Part shown: positions 11,512 to 22,405 of the stretch, piece by piece
Layout of the letters: every line of letters starts with the position of its first letter
How positions within the stretch are numbered: position 1 is the first letter of the stretch
NCBI RefSeq assembly: GCF_051014685.1
Contig: NW_027478709.1
Location: 372,001 to 436,000, forward strand
DNA length: 64,000 bases
Origin: Ptiloglossa arizonensis
Lineage: Eukaryota; Arthropoda; Insecta; Hymenoptera; Colletidae
Reading direction: 5' to 3'
Translations under genes and position numbers: made by a program
The notes under the pieces: generated by a model
Database searches by the model: none
The model's input: only the letters and a program-made list of their open reading frames with translations
What the model was told of the DNA's origin: nothing

Positions 11512-14500
11512 CCGTTTCTCCGTTTCTCGGTTTCTCCGTTTATTTCTTCGTTTCTACATTTATTTCTCCGTTTCTCCGTTTCTTTGTTCGTTTCACCGTT
11601 TCTTTGTTCGTTTCTCCGTTTCTTTCTTCGTTTCTCCGTTTATTTGTTCGTTTCTCCATTTATTTCTCCGTTTCTCCGTTTCTTTGTCCGTTTCTCCGTT
11701 TCTTTGTTCGTTTCTGCGTTCCCTTCTTCGTTTCTCCGTTTATTTCTTCGTTTCTCTAATTACTTCTCCGTTTCTCCGTTTCTTTCTACATTTCTCCGTT
11801 TCTTTGTTCGTTTCTCCGTTTTTTTGGTCGTTTCTCCGTTTCTTTGTTCGTTTCTCCGTTTCTTTGGTAGATTCTCCGTTTCTTTGTTCGTTTCTCTATT
11901 TCTTTGTTCGTTTCTCCGTTTCTTCGTTTCTTTGTTCGTTTCTCAGTTTCTTTGTTCGTTTCTCCGTTTCGTTGTTCGTTTCTCCGTTTCTTTGTTCGTT
12001 TCTCCGTTTCTTTCTCCGTTTCTCGGTTTATTTCTTCGTTTCTCCATTTATATCTCCGATTCTCCGTTTCTTTGTTCGTTTCTCCGTTTCTTTCTCCGTT
12101 TCTCGGTTTATTTCTTCGTTTCCCCATTTATTTCTCCGATTCTCCGTTTCTTTCTTCGTTTCTCCGTTTCTTTCTTCGTTTCTTCGTTTCCTTCTTCGTT
12201 TCTCCGTTTCTTTCTTCGATTCTCCGTTTATTTCTTCGTTTCTCCATTTATGTCTCCGTTTCTCCGTTTCTTTGTTCGTTTCTCCATTTATTTCTCCGTG
12301 TCTTCGTTTCTTTGTTCGTTTCTCCGTTTCTTTGTTCGTTTCTCCGTTTCTTTCTCCGTTTCTCGGTTTATTTCTTCGTTTCCCCATTTATTTCTCCGAT
12401 TCTCCGTTTCTTTCTTCGTTTCTCCGTTTCTTTCTTCGTTTCTTCGTTCCCTTCTTCGTTTCTCCGTTTCTTTCTTCGATTCTCCGTTTATTTCTTCGTT
12501 TCTCCATTTATGTCTCCGTTTCTCCGTTTCTTTGTTCGTTTCTCCATTTATTTCTCCGTGTCTTCGTTTCTTTGTTCGTTTCTCCGTTTCTTTGTTCGTT
12601 TCTCCGTTTCTTCCTCCGTTTCTCGGTTTATTTCTTCGTTTCTCCATTTATTTCTCCGATTCTCCGTTTCTTTCTTCGTTTCTCCGTTTATTTCTTCGTT
12701 TATACATTTATTTCTACGTTTCTCCGTTTCTTTCTTCCTTTCTCCGTTTCATTCTTCGTTTCTCCGTTTCTTTCTTGGTTTCTCCGTTTCTTTCTTCGTT
12801 TCTCCGTTTCTTTCTTCGTTTCTTCGTTTATTTCTTAGTTTCTCCATTTATTTCTCCGTTTCTTTCTTCGTTCCTCCCTTTCTTTGTTCGTTTCTCCGTT
12901 TCTTTCTCCGTTTCTCGGTTTATTTCTTCGTTTCTCCATTTATTTCTCCGATTCTCCGTTTCTTTGTTCGTTTCTTCGTTTATTTCTTCGTTACTCCGTT
13001 TCTTTCTTCGTTTCCCCGTTTCTTTGTTCGTTTCTCCGTTTCTTTGTTCGTTTCTGCGTTTCTTTCTTCGTTTCTCCGTTTCTTTCTTCGTTCCTCCGTT
13101 TCTTTCTTCGTTTCTCCGTTTCTTTCTCCGTTTCTCGGTTTACTTCTTCGTTTCTCCATTTATATCTCCGATTCTTTGTTTCTTTGTTCGTTTCTCCGTT
13201 TCTTTGTTCGTTTCTCCGTTTCTTACTCCGTTTCTCGGTTTATTTCTTCGTTTCCCCATTTATTTCTCCGATTCTCCGTTTCTTTCTTCGTTTCTCCGTT
13301 TCTTTCTTCGATTCTTCGTTTCCTTCTTCGTTTCTCCGTTTCTTTCTTCGATTCTCCGTTTATTTCTTCGTATCTCCATTTATGTCTCAGTTTCTCCGTT
13401 TCTTTGTTCGTTTCTCCATTTATTTCTCCGTGTCTTCGTTTCTTTGTTCGTTTCTCCGTTTCTTTGTTCGTTTCACCGTTTCTTCCTCCGTTTCTCGGTT
13501 TATTTCTTCGTTTCTCCATTTATTTCTCCGATTCTCCGTTTCTTTCTTCGTTTCTCCGTTTCTTTCTTCGTTTCTCCGTTTCTTTCTTGGTTTCTCCGTT
13601 TCTTTCTTCGTTTCTCCGTTTCTTTCTTCGTTTCTTCGTTTATTTCTTAGTTTCTCCATTTATTTCTCCGTTTCTTTCTTCGTTCCTCCCTTTCTTTGTT
13701 CGTTTCTCCGTTTCTTTCTCCGTTTCTCGGTTTATTTCTTCGTTTCTCCATTTATTTCTCCGATTCTCCGTTTCTTTCTTCGTTTCTTCGTTTATTTCTT
13801 CGTTACTCCGTTTCTTTCTTCGTTTCTCCGTTTCTTTGTTCGTTTCTCCGTTTCTTTGTTCGTTTCAACGTTTCTTTCTTCGTTTCTCCGTTTCATTCTT
13901 CGTTCCTCGAGTTTCTTTCTTCGTTTCTCCGTTTCTTTCTCCGTTTCTCGGTTTATTTCTTCGCTTCTCCATTTATATCTCCGATTCTCCGTTTCTTTGT
14001 TCGTTTCTCCGTTTCTTTGTTGGTTTCTCCGTTTCTTTCTCCGTTTCTCGGTTTATTTCTTCGTTTCCCCATTTATTTCTCCGATTCTCCGTTTCTTTCT
14101 TCGTTTCTCCGTTTCTTTCTTCGTTTCTCCGTTTCTTTCTTCGTTTCTTCGTTTCCCTCTTCGTTTCTCCGTTTCTTTCTTCGATTCTCCGTTTAGTTCT
14201 TCGTTTCTCCATTTATGTCTCCGTTTCTCCGTTTCTTTGTTGGTTTCTCCATTTATTTCTCCGTGTCTTCGTTTCTTTGTTCGTTTCTCCGTTTCTTTGT
14301 TCGTTTCTCCGTTTCTTACTCCGTTTCTCGGTTTATTTCTTCGTTTCTCCATTTATTTCTCCGATTCTCCGTTTCTTTCTTCGTTTCTTCGTTTCTTTCT
14401 TCGTTTCTCCGTTTCTTTCATCGTTTCTCCGTTTCTTTCTTCGTTTCTCCGTTTATTTCTTCGTTTCTCCATTTATTTCTCCGTTTCTCCGTTTCTTTCG

Positions 14501-17348
14501 TCGTTTCTCCGGTTCTTTGTTCGTTTCTCCGTTTCTTTGTTCGTTTCTCCGTTCCTTCCTTGGTTTCTCCGTTTATTTGTTCGTTTCACCATTTTTTTCT
14601 CTGTTTCTTTCTTCGTTCCTCCCTTTCTTTGTTCGTTTCTCCGTTTCTTTCTCCGTTTCTCGGTTTATTTCTTCGTTTCTCCATTTATTTCTCCGATTCT
14701 CCGTTTCTTTCTTCGTTTCTTCGTTTATTTCTTCGTTACTCCGTTTCTTTCTTCGTCTCTCCGTTTCTTTGTTCGTTTCTCCGTTTCTTTGTTCGTTTCA
14801 ACGTTTCTTTCTTCGTTTCTCCGTTTCTTTCTTCGTTCCTCGAGTTTCTTTCTTCGTTTCTCCGTTTCTTTCTCCGTTTCTCGGTTTATTTCTTCGTTTC
14901 TCCATTTATATCTCCGATTCTCCGTTTCTTTGTTCGTTTCTCCGTTTCTTTGTTGGTTTCTCCGTTTCTTTCTCCGTTTCTCGGTTTATTTCTTCGTTTC
15001 TCCATTTATATCTCCGATTCTCCGTTTCTTTGTTCGTTTCTCCGTTTCTTTGTTGGTTTCTCCGTTTCTTTCTCCGTTTCTCGGTTTATTTCTTCTTTCC
15101 CCATTTATTTCTCCGATTCTCCGTTTCTTTCTTCGTTTCTCCGTTTCTTTCTTCGTTTCTTCGTTTCCCTCTTCGTTTCTCCGTTTCTTTCTTCGATTCT
15201 CCGTTTAGTTCTTCGTTTCTCCATTTATGTCTCCGTTTCTCCGTTTCTTTGTTCGTTTCTCCATTTATTTCTCCGTGTCTTCGTTTCTTTGTTCGTTTCT
15301 CCGTTTCTTTGTTCGTTTCTCCGTTTCTTCCTCCGTTTCTCGGTTTATTTCTTCGTTTCTCCATTTATTTCTCCGATTCTCCGTTTCTTTCTTCGTTTCT
15401 TCGTTTCTTTCTTCGTTTCTCCGTTTCTTTCATCGTTTCTCCGTTTCTTTCTTCGTTTCTCCGTCGATTTCTTCGTTTCTCCATTTATTTCTCCGTTTCT
15501 CCGTTTCTTTCGTCGTTTCTCCGGTTCTTTGTTCGTTTCTCCGTTTCTTTGTTCGTTTCTCCGTTCCTTCCTTGGTTTCTCCGTTTATTTGTTCGTTTCG
15601 CCATTTATTTCTCTGTTTCTTTCTTCGTTCCTCCCTTTCTTTGTTCGTTTCTCCGTTTCTTTCTCCGTTTCTCGGTTTATTTCTTCGTTTCTCCATTTAT
15701 TTCTCCGATTCTCCGTTTCTTTCTTCGTTTCTTCGTTTATTTCTTCGTTACTCCGTTTCTTTCTTCGTTTCTCCGTTTCTTTGTTCGTTTCTCCGTTTCT
15801 TTGTTCGTTTCAACGTTTCTTTCTTCGTTTCCCCGTTCCTTTCTTCGTTCCTCGAGTTTCTTTCTTCGTTTCTCCGTTTCTTTCTCCGTTTCTCGGTTTA
15901 TTTCTTCGTTTCTCCATTTGTATCTCCGATTCTCCGTTTCTTTGTTCGTTTCTCCGTTTCTTTGTTGGTTTCTCCGTTTCTTTCTCCGTTTCTCGGTTTA
16001 TTTCTTCGTTTCTCCATTTATATCTCCGATTCTCCGTTTCTTTGTTCGTTTCTCCGTTTCTTTGTTGGTTTCTCCGTTTCTTTCTCCGTTTCTCGGTTTA
16101 TTTCTTCGTTTCCCCATTTATTTCTCCGATTCTCCGTTTCTTTCTTCGTTTCTCCGTTTCTTTCTTCGCTTCTTCGTTTCCCTCTTCGTTTCTCCGTTTC
16201 TTTCTTCGATTCTCCGTTTATTTCTTCGTTTCTCCATTTATGTCTTCGTTTCTCCGTTTCTTTGTTCGTTTCTCCATTTATTTCTCCGTGTCTTCGTTTC
16301 TTTGTTCGTTTCTCCGTTTCTTTGTTCGTTTCTCCGTTTCTTCCTCCGTTTCTCGGTTTATTTCTTCGTTTCTCCATTTATTTCTCCGATTCTCCGTTTC
16401 TTTCTTCGTTTCTTCGTTTCTTTCTTCGTTTCTCCGTTTCTTTCATCGTTTCTCCGTTTCTTTCTTCGTTTCTCCGTTTATTTCTTTGTTTCTCCATTTA
16501 TTTCTCCGTTTCTCCGTTTCTTTCGTCGTTTCTCCGGTTCTTTGTTCGTTTCTCCGTTTCTTTGTTCGTTTCTCCGTTTCTTTGTTCGTTTCTCCGTTTC
16601 TTTGTTCGTTTCTCCGTTCCTTCCTTCGTTTCTCCGTTTATTTGTTCGTTTCGCCATTTATTTCTCTGTTTCTCCGATTCTTTGTTCTTTTCTTCGTTTC
16701 TTTGTTCATTCTCCGTTTCTTTGTTCGTTTCTCCGTTTCTTTGTTCGTTTCTCCGTTTCTTTGTCCGTTTCTCCGTTTCTTTCTCCTTTTCTCGGTTTAT
16801 TTCTTCGTTTCTCCATTTATTTCTCCGATTCTTCGTTTCTTTCTTCGTTTCTCCGTTTCTTTGTTCGTTTCGCCGTTTCTTTGTCCGTTTCTCCGTTTCT
16901 TTCTCCTTTTCTCGGTTTATTTCTTCGTTTCTCCATTCATTTCTCCGATTCTTCGTTTCTTTCTTCGTTTCTCCGTTTCTTTCATCGCTTCTCCGTTTCT
17001 TTCTCCGTTTCTCGGGTTATTTCTTGGTTTCTCTATTTATTTCTCCGATTCTCCGCTTCTTTCTTCGTTTCTCCGCTTCTTTATTCGTTTCTCTATTTCT
17101 TTGTTCGTTTCTCCGTTTCTTTCTTCGTTTTTTCGTTTCTTTCTTCGTTTCTCCGTTTCTTTCTTCGTTTCTCCTTTTCTTTGTTCGTTTCTCCGTTTCT
17201 TTCTCCGTTTCTCGGTTTATTTCTTCGTTTCTCCATTTATTTCTCCGATTTTCCGTTTCTTTCTTCGCTTCTCCGTTTCTTTCTTCGTTTCTCCGTTTCT
17301 TTTTTCGTTTTTCCGTTTCTTTCTTCGTTTCTCCGTTTCTTCCTTCGT
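11506..17348 (-). repeat. 20-bp satellite array, inverted orientation
   Basis: This is the reverse complement of the 1-11,505 satellite: tttcttcgtttctccgtttc repeats for about 290 units. It shares marker variants with the left array. For example, the cggtttacttcttcg and atttatatctccgattc series at about 13,135-13,170 is the complement of the series at about 11,414-11,450. Internal blocks are duplicated, for example the gttcctcgagtttc marker at about 13,904, 14,835 and 15,848. All three plus-strand frames are largely open for the compositional reason given for the left array, so none is annotated as coding. Confidence 0.95.
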
Positions 17349-17503
17349 TTCTTCGTTTCTTCGTTTCTCCGTTTCTCCGTTTCTCCGTTTCTCCGTTTCT
17401 CCGTTTCTCCTTTTCTCCGTTTCTCCGTTTCTCCGTTTCTCCTTTTCTCCTTTTCTCCGTTTCTCCGTTTCTCCGTTTCTCCGTTTCTCCGTTTCTCCGT
17501 TTA
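17349..17503 (+). repeat. 8-bp microsatellite (gtttctcc) at the array edge
   Basis: After about 17,348 the 20-bp unit collapses to the 8-bp unit gtttctcc repeated about 18 times, with a few gtttcttc and ttttctcc variants. It ends at gtttagattaaa. The 8-bp unit is the central module of the 20-bp unit, so this edge either preserves an ancestral simple repeat or arose by slippage at the border. Confidence 0.9.
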
Positions 17504-17760
17504 GATTAAATGATTATAATAATTTTGATCGTACTTCAAAGTAAAGAGATGTTTCTTAAAGTTTTAAACCATGGAAAGTAATAATTGTCTATGAGATATA
17601 TCAATTTAACATTTGATTAATACTTGAAGAATCGAAATTTGTGGTATTTTCCTGATACCAAAGGTTGAAATTCAGGCATAAATTTTAGAAAATGTTTGAT
17701 TTTGGGACTCTTGGTGTCAGTGTACGATATGCGAGGAAGTGGTACGACTTCGCGGATTCT
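17504..17760 (+). repeat. Displaced fragment of the R repeat
   Basis: The AT-rich segment from about 17,520 to 17,755 matches 23,118-23,370 in the same orientation. Shared landmarks are aagtaaagag.tgtttcttaaag, atggaaagtaataattgtct, ataccaaagg, gggactctt and atatgcgagg. It lies outside the main palindrome, directly against the 8-bp repeat, so it is a detached copy of an inner unit. I see no gene in it. Confidence 0.75.
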
Positions 17761-18049
17761 TAGAATTGACGTCAAATTCCAAGAATTTCCGCGAATCGAA
17801 ATTCTGTTGTACTTTCGAACGAATTTCTGAATCATGGATCCCGATTTTCTTTGTATCAGGAGAACATGATAGTTGAGGACATATAGTTTTAAGTAGTTTT
17901 AGCAGTTTGATAGGATCGGGTTAAAGAAATGGAAACAAATAATGGACAAAAATAAAGTTTCTGCTGTCAGTGAAATTGATTTTATTTCAATACATCAATT
18001 GAACTTGTTGAAAGTACTGTACAGTAAAGTGCTCTACTGTACCGTAAAA
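17761..18049. other. Unique AT-rich spacer with no recognised feature
   Basis: These roughly 290 bp do not match the other repeats in the window by eye. Short palindromic runs such as gtactgtacagtaaag (about 18,015) are present. The longest reading frame, starting at 17,942, runs into the palindrome arm and has no recognisable protein features. Confidence 0.5.
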
Positions 18050-18287
18050 ATTACTATTCTAAACTCGCAGCCGATTTGCTCAGTACTACCCACGACGAAT
18101 AATTACTGTTCGTCGCGAGTAATACCGATTACCAGGTCTCACCACGTGGAGGTTGCTGCGAGCGGAGACCCGGAGAGAGATAGATGGAATCAAAGTTCCA
18201 TTGATCTCCCTCGACACCCGATACAAACGAAGATACTAAACCAAAGAGATGGAAGGAATCAATGTTCCTTCGATCTCCTCGTTTAGT

Positions 18288-18732
18288 TCTGCCAAGCAAT
18301 TACATTATGGAAAAATTAGGCAAAATTGGAAAAGACGCGACACGAACCGTGCAGTTGGTCCTACTAGGTCGGTCCCGTTTCCCCTCAGTGGGCCCGATTA
18401 AAGAGGAAATGCACGACGCCGTCCACTCATATAGAGTGCCCCGTTTCTCCCAACTCCGCGTCAGGAACCACGCAAAGCGTGGACCTGACTCACGGAGGAT
18501 GACGAAGAGAGGGTCTTATGGCACAGGGCTTCCACAGGGACCGATGCGAACACCTGCCTCTGTGGTCGCAGCATGTTCTCTCTGGAAGCGGACGCACCAG
18601 AAGAGACGGCGATCGACCGTTCAGACCACCTACACTGCCGGTCACTTGCTTATGCAACAAGCAGTGATGACCGGGCTGAAGAACGAGGAAGCGAGCAAAA
18701 ATAAGCTAAAGATTGGATAATTGCTTGACAGA
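18288..18732 (+). mobile_element. ~445-bp element with 15-bp terminal inverted repeats, left copy
   Basis: The ends are TCTGCCAAGCAATTA (18,288-18,302) and its near complement TAATTGCTTGACAGA (18,718-18,732; one mismatch). The interior is GC-richer than its surroundings. It contains two hairpins shared with the right arm: gtcagg/ccacgc pairing with gcgtgg/cctgac across 18,460-18,489, and cactc-atata-gagtg at 18,424-18,438. No target-site duplication is evident. Short terminal repeats without a transposase suggest a non-autonomous MITE-like element, but the flanks are also conserved between copies, so the repeated unit may be larger than the part between the inverted repeats. Confidence 0.6.
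18307..18720 (+). other. Doubtful reading frame inside the left TIR element
   Basis: An ATG just inside the left terminal repeat opens a 137-codon frame that closes with TAA in the right terminal repeat. An in-frame upstream ATG at 18,262 is also possible. The product is basic and matches no family I recognise. The minus-strand counterpart in the 24,899-25,344 copy shares roughly the first 65 residues (around MEKLG..GRSRFPSVGP) and then shifts frame. The third copy has a stop immediately after the ATG. The bases in the shared stretch are almost identical and include hairpin stems, so there is no sign of selection on protein. I do not consider it a supported gene. Confidence 0.12.
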
Positions 18733-18819
18733 TAACAGATATTTGTACACGGTGGCCTTAAAATTAACTTACTCCAAGCTTAACTAAAGATCCCACGGCG
18801 GTTGCGACGATAGTGTCCT
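18733..18819. other. Spacer in left palindrome arm
   Basis: Short arm segment between the TIR element and the microsatellite. Its complement, with differences, lies at about 24,813-24,898. The ttaaaattaacttac motif is shared with the right-arm spacers as gttagttttaag. Confidence 0.5.
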
Positions 18820-18947
18820 CTTCGTTCTTCGTTCTTTGTTCTTCGTTCTTCGTTCTTCGTTCTTCGTTCTTCGTTCTTCGTTCTTCGTTCTTCGTTCTTC
18901 GTTCTTCGTTCTTCGTTCTTCGTTCTTCGTTCTTCGTTCTTCGTTCT
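18820..18947 (+). repeat. 7-bp microsatellite (gttcttc), about 18 units
   Basis: Nearly perfect gttcttc repeats with one gttcttt interruption near the start. The mirrored position in the right arm (about 24,788-24,812) has only about three complementary units (gaagaac), so this tract expanded on the left or contracted on the right after the arms formed. Confidence 0.95.
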
Positions 18948-19290
18948 CCGGTGTGCCTACCTAAGAGAAACCTAAAGTCAAGGCATGATAAAAAAATGAT
19001 AGAAAATAGAAATGAAGTTGGTTAGTGATTAAATACAGTCATTCAGTAACAAAGGAAATAAAGGCAAGAATGACAAAAAAATAAACATGGAAAAACTAGT
19101 ACAAAGTAAAATCAGAGAACAAATAAAATAAATTACAGAAAGAAACAATTAAAAACCAAAGAAAGGATTGAGAGAATGGTCGCCAGTACTGACCACCGCC
19201 TACCGGCGGCCAGTACCGGTTACCAAGGTGGGGGTCCCCCTTCCATAAACCTAAAACGAAGAGATCCATCCACCTCCGAGGCTCCAGGAA
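18948..19290 (-). other. AT-rich arm segment downstream of the left promoter-like site
   Basis: This is the reverse-complement counterpart of about 24,475-24,787. Shared landmarks include taagagaaacctaaag, the ccgcc..ccggcggccagtaccgg GC-rich stretch and cctccgaggc. Read on the minus strand it would be the 5' part of any transcript started at the promoter-like site at 19,291-19,326. No open frame of note is present. Confidence 0.55.
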
Positions 19291-19326
19291 GAATGAAATT
19301 TTAAACAACCGGGGGCTCCTTATATA
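19291..19326 (-). promoter_or_regulatory. TATA box plus initiator, minus strand, pointing outward
   Basis: On the minus strand a TATATAAGG box occupies 19,326-19,318. A TCATTC initiator follows at 19,296-19,291, and its A is 32 bases from the first T of the box. TCATTC fits the arthropod initiator consensus TCAKTY. A GC-rich gagcccccgg stretch lies between them. The same arrangement exists in the right arm on the plus strand, so the pair points away from the palindrome centre. Activity is not shown by sequence alone. Confidence 0.5.
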
Positions 19327-19386
19327 CCCTCTGTAAGGTCACTTACCGGTACTTCCATTGTCTTTGTTCGATCTAATCGAAATTTT
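19327..19386. other. Junction between promoter segment and R units
   Basis: It contains a short cttccattgtctttgttcga block and a taatcga stretch. The same gaacaaagacaat.gaag block, or its complement, recurs at about 21,606, 22,830 and 24,397. It appears to be a fixed boundary at which R units meet other modules. Confidence 0.5.
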
Positions 19387-19931
19387 CGAAGGCGAACGGT
19401 TTCGGTGAATGTTTGTTCATTTCCGCGATTGTTACTAACATTTATACATGTTCCCAATATTGATCGAACAATGTGCATCTTATATATGTATTGCAATTAA
19501 TTAAGAAACTTATAGAAATTGATTTTGATCGAGACTCGATGTTAAAACGTGTTTCGTAATGTTTTTAAGCATGGAAAGTAACAATTGTTCATTAAATGCA
19601 TTAAGTTAACATTTGTTTAATTCTTATAATTTGCACAATACGCGTAGAAGTTGTGTTTTTTACATAAAAGTGCCGAAATTCAATTAATCGCCTTTTTTAG
19701 TTAGAAAAATCATCGCGATGAAGACTTGTGAATCGATAATCGATACCTGTAGCCTTGAAAATGTCAGTTGGATCTCAGCGAAAAATTCCTTCGCGAACAA
19801 AGAATATTTCAACGAAATGATATTTTAAGCCATTATTTATACTAGAACATTGTTAATAATTGTTTAATCTACAGTCCTACGACGGTTGATAATAAATTTG
19901 ATAAATAAACATCGAGATATTGCGAAATCTT
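19387..19931 (+). repeat. R unit, complete (545 bp, forward)
   Basis: It starts at cgaaggcgaacggtttcgg and ends where the next unit repeats that start at 19,932. It is AT-rich, with landmarks tgttcatttccgcgattgtta, caatattgatcgaacaatg, atggaaagtaac, acgcgtagaag, atcgcgatga and ccattatttatac. Four other near-complete units occur in the window. No coding frame of substance is present. Confidence 0.8.
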
Positions 19932-20095
19932 CGAAGGCGGACGGTTTCGGTTAATGTTTGTTCATTTCCGCGATTGTTATTAACATTTATGCATGTTCCC
20001 AATATTGATCGAACAATATGCATCTTATTTAGGTATCATAAATCATTAGTTAGTTTTCAGAAATTAATTGATTTCGAAAATGAAAGCAAAATATT
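19932..20095 (+). repeat. R unit, 5' fragment (forward)
   Basis: It repeats the first ~160 bp of the R unit and then meets an inverted fragment at about 20,095, near a gatattcatata motif. The mirrored flip in the other arm is at about 23,670. Confidence 0.7.
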
Positions 20096-20398
20096 GATAT
20101 TCATATATTTCTCGATTTGCAACCTAAATTAATCTTTATAAGCAAATTATTCATTTACAATGCAAAAGAAAATGCATTTTGTAACATTCATATTCCCAAC
20201 TTTTACAGTGCAAACCATTAATTAGTTTACAAATGTTAATTTTCATAAAAAATGGAGAAATATATGTATACCAAACTCTTCGTTAAATTTTCCGATAAAA
20301 TTTAATTCACATACTGTAACATAAAAGTTCGGAACGTGGAAAAATGTTTCTAACAATCGCCTAGAGACATAAACATTCGCTAAAGCAATTCGCCTTCC
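20096..20398 (-). repeat. R unit, partial (inverted)
   Basis: Inverted R-related sequence with inserted diverged AT-rich DNA at about 20,210-20,300. The last part (aacaatcgcc through cgccttccc) is the recognisable R start in reverse. Confidence 0.6.
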
Positions 20399-20941
20399 CA
20401 GATTTCGCAATATCTTGATGTTTGTTTATCATAATTATTAACAACCGTCGTAGGACCGTAGATTAAACAATTATTAACAATGTCCTAGTATAAATAATGG
20501 CTTAAAATATCATTTCGTTGAAATATTCTTTGTTCGCGATGGAATTGTTCTTATTGAGATCAAACCGACATTGTCAAGGCTGGAAATGTTTATCGATTCA
20601 CAAACGTCTATCACGATGGTTTTTCTATCTAGAAAAGCGATTAATTGAATTTCGACGCTTTTACATCAAGAATACAGCTTCCACGCATAATCCGAAAATT
20701 ATAAGAACGAAACAAATGTTAAATTAATGTATCTAATAAACAATTGTTACTTTCCATGCTTTGAAACATTAAGAAACACGTTTATACCTCGAATCTCGGT
20801 CAAAATTAATTGCTGTAGGCGAATCAATCATATTTAATGCATAAATAAGATGCATATTGTAAGATAAATGTTCGGAACATGTATAAATGTTAGTAACAAT
20901 CGCGGAAATGAACAAACATTCACCGAAACCGTTCGCCTTCG
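20399..20941 (-). repeat. R unit, complete (543 bp, inverted)
   Basis: Runs from agatttcgcaatatcttgatg to gttcgccttcg and is the reverse complement of the R consensus. The apparent 69-codon frame at 20,518 is only repeat translation. Confidence 0.75.
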
Positions 20942-21466
20942 CAGATTTCGCAATATCCTGACGTTCATTTATCATATTTATTAACAATCGTCGTAGGATT
21001 GTAGATTAAACCATTATTAACAATTTCCTAGTATAAATAATGGTTTAAAATATCATTTCATTGAAATATTCTTTGTTCAGGAAGGAATTTTTCATTGAGG
21101 TGCAACCGACATTCTCAAGGCTACACGTGTCGATCATCGCGAAGATTGTTCTATTCAGAGAAGCGATTAATTGAATTTCGCCGCTTTGGAGTAAAAAATG
21201 AAACTTCTACGCGTATTGTGTAAATTATAAAAATTAAACAAATGTTAAATTAATGTATCTAATAAACAATTGTTACTTTCCATGCTTTAAAACTTTCCTA
21301 AACACGTTTTACTATAAATCTCGATCAAAAACAATTTCTGTAAGTTACTTAATCATTTTTAATGCATAAATAAGGTGCACATTGTTCAATTAATATTGAG
21401 AACATGCATAAATGTTAGTAACAATCGCGGAAATGAACAAACATTCACCGAAACCGTTCGTCTTCG
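20942..21466 (-). repeat. R unit, complete (525 bp, inverted)
   Basis: Second inverted unit in tandem with the previous one. It has a short deletion around the segment equivalent to 20,570-20,600. It seems to be the extra unit that makes the left half longer than the right half in this part of the palindrome. Confidence 0.75.
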
Positions 21467-21605
21467 CAGATTTTGCAATATCTCGATGTTTATTTATCAT
21501 ATTTATTAACAACCGTCATAGGACCATACTTTAGACAATTATTAACAATGTTCTGGTATAAATAATGGCTTAAAAGTCATTACTTTCTGGAAATATTTGT
21601 TAGAT
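21467..21605 (-). repeat. R unit, 3' fragment (inverted)
   Basis: Covers the part from cagattttgcaatatctcg to the tggaaatatttgttaga boundary. Its mirrored partner is about 22,845-22,980. Confidence 0.65.
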
Positions 21606-21985
21606 CGAACAAAGACAATCGAAGTAACCGTGCGATAAAATAAATGAATATTTCTCTACATATCGAAAAAATAGTTTGTATATATGCATGTATATTCCGA
21701 ATGCTCAGTGACACACATATGTCACATGGCAATGAAGTGGGTTGCCATCTACTAGAGAATAGGTAAACTACACTTAAGGTGTGAAAACACCTGGCGGAGA
21801 AACGCTCAAGTTTGTTGAGGAATTGTTGTTATTTCCACCAATAGATAGCGCCACATGCATAATTTACCGACATTACAGATAAGTATTTCCATTTGTATGG
21901 TATTCCCTACCGTGCAATAAAATAAATAAATATTTTTGTACAAAGTTTCGTATGTATCATCTTTCGAATAAATGTAAAGTTAAAC
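21606..21985 (+). repeat. W unit, left arm of the inner palindrome
   Basis: It contains accgtgcgataaaataaatg at about 21,628 and a diverged direct repeat of it about 281 bp later at about 21,908. Landmarks between them are a tcagtgacacacatatgtcac stretch, gtgggttgccatctac, aaggtgtgaaaacacc and ccaatagatagcgcca. The reverse complement lies at about 22,490-22,845. No protein is recognised. Confidence 0.75.
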
Positions 21986-22405
21986 GAAATCAGCGTAATG
22001 AAATTTCTCTGCATTCTAGCCTTCCTTTATACATTTAAAAAAATCTTTGATACCTCGAAATCATGGCTACACATATCGATTATCGACTCACAAGTGTTTA
22101 TCACGATGATTTTTCTACATAGAAAAGCGATTAGTCGAAATTCAGCACGTTTGAGTAAGAAATACAAATTCTACGCGTATTGTGTAAATTATGAGAATTA
22201 AATAAATGCTAAACTATTGCAGTAAATAGACAATTATTACTTTCCTTGCTTTCAAACTTTACGAAACAAGTTTTTACTTTGAATCTCGATCAAAATCAAT
22301 TTCTATAGGTATAATCATTTACCATGCATAAATAAGATACATATTGTTCGATTAATATTGAGAACATGCATAAATGTTAGTAACAATCGCGAAAGTTAAC
22401 AAATA
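21986..22405 (-). repeat. Central R-type unit at the palindrome axis
   Basis: An inverted R unit, clearly recognisable from about 22,060 (ggctacacatatcgattatcg) to about 22,400 (gttagtaacaatcgcg). It is the only R unit between the two W arms, so it forms the unpaired centre of the giant inverted repeat. Confidence 0.65.

Noticed and set aside
11584..17544. Plus-strand open frames of up to about 1,870 codons in the inverted array
   Set aside because: Same compositional artefact as on the other side of the junction. Several frames are open at once and the products are the same low-complexity string.
18813..19025. 70-codon frame over the 7-bp microsatellite
   Set aside because: It is a translation of the gttcttc repeat (7 residues per 21 bp) with no conserved counterpart in the right arm, where the tract is short.
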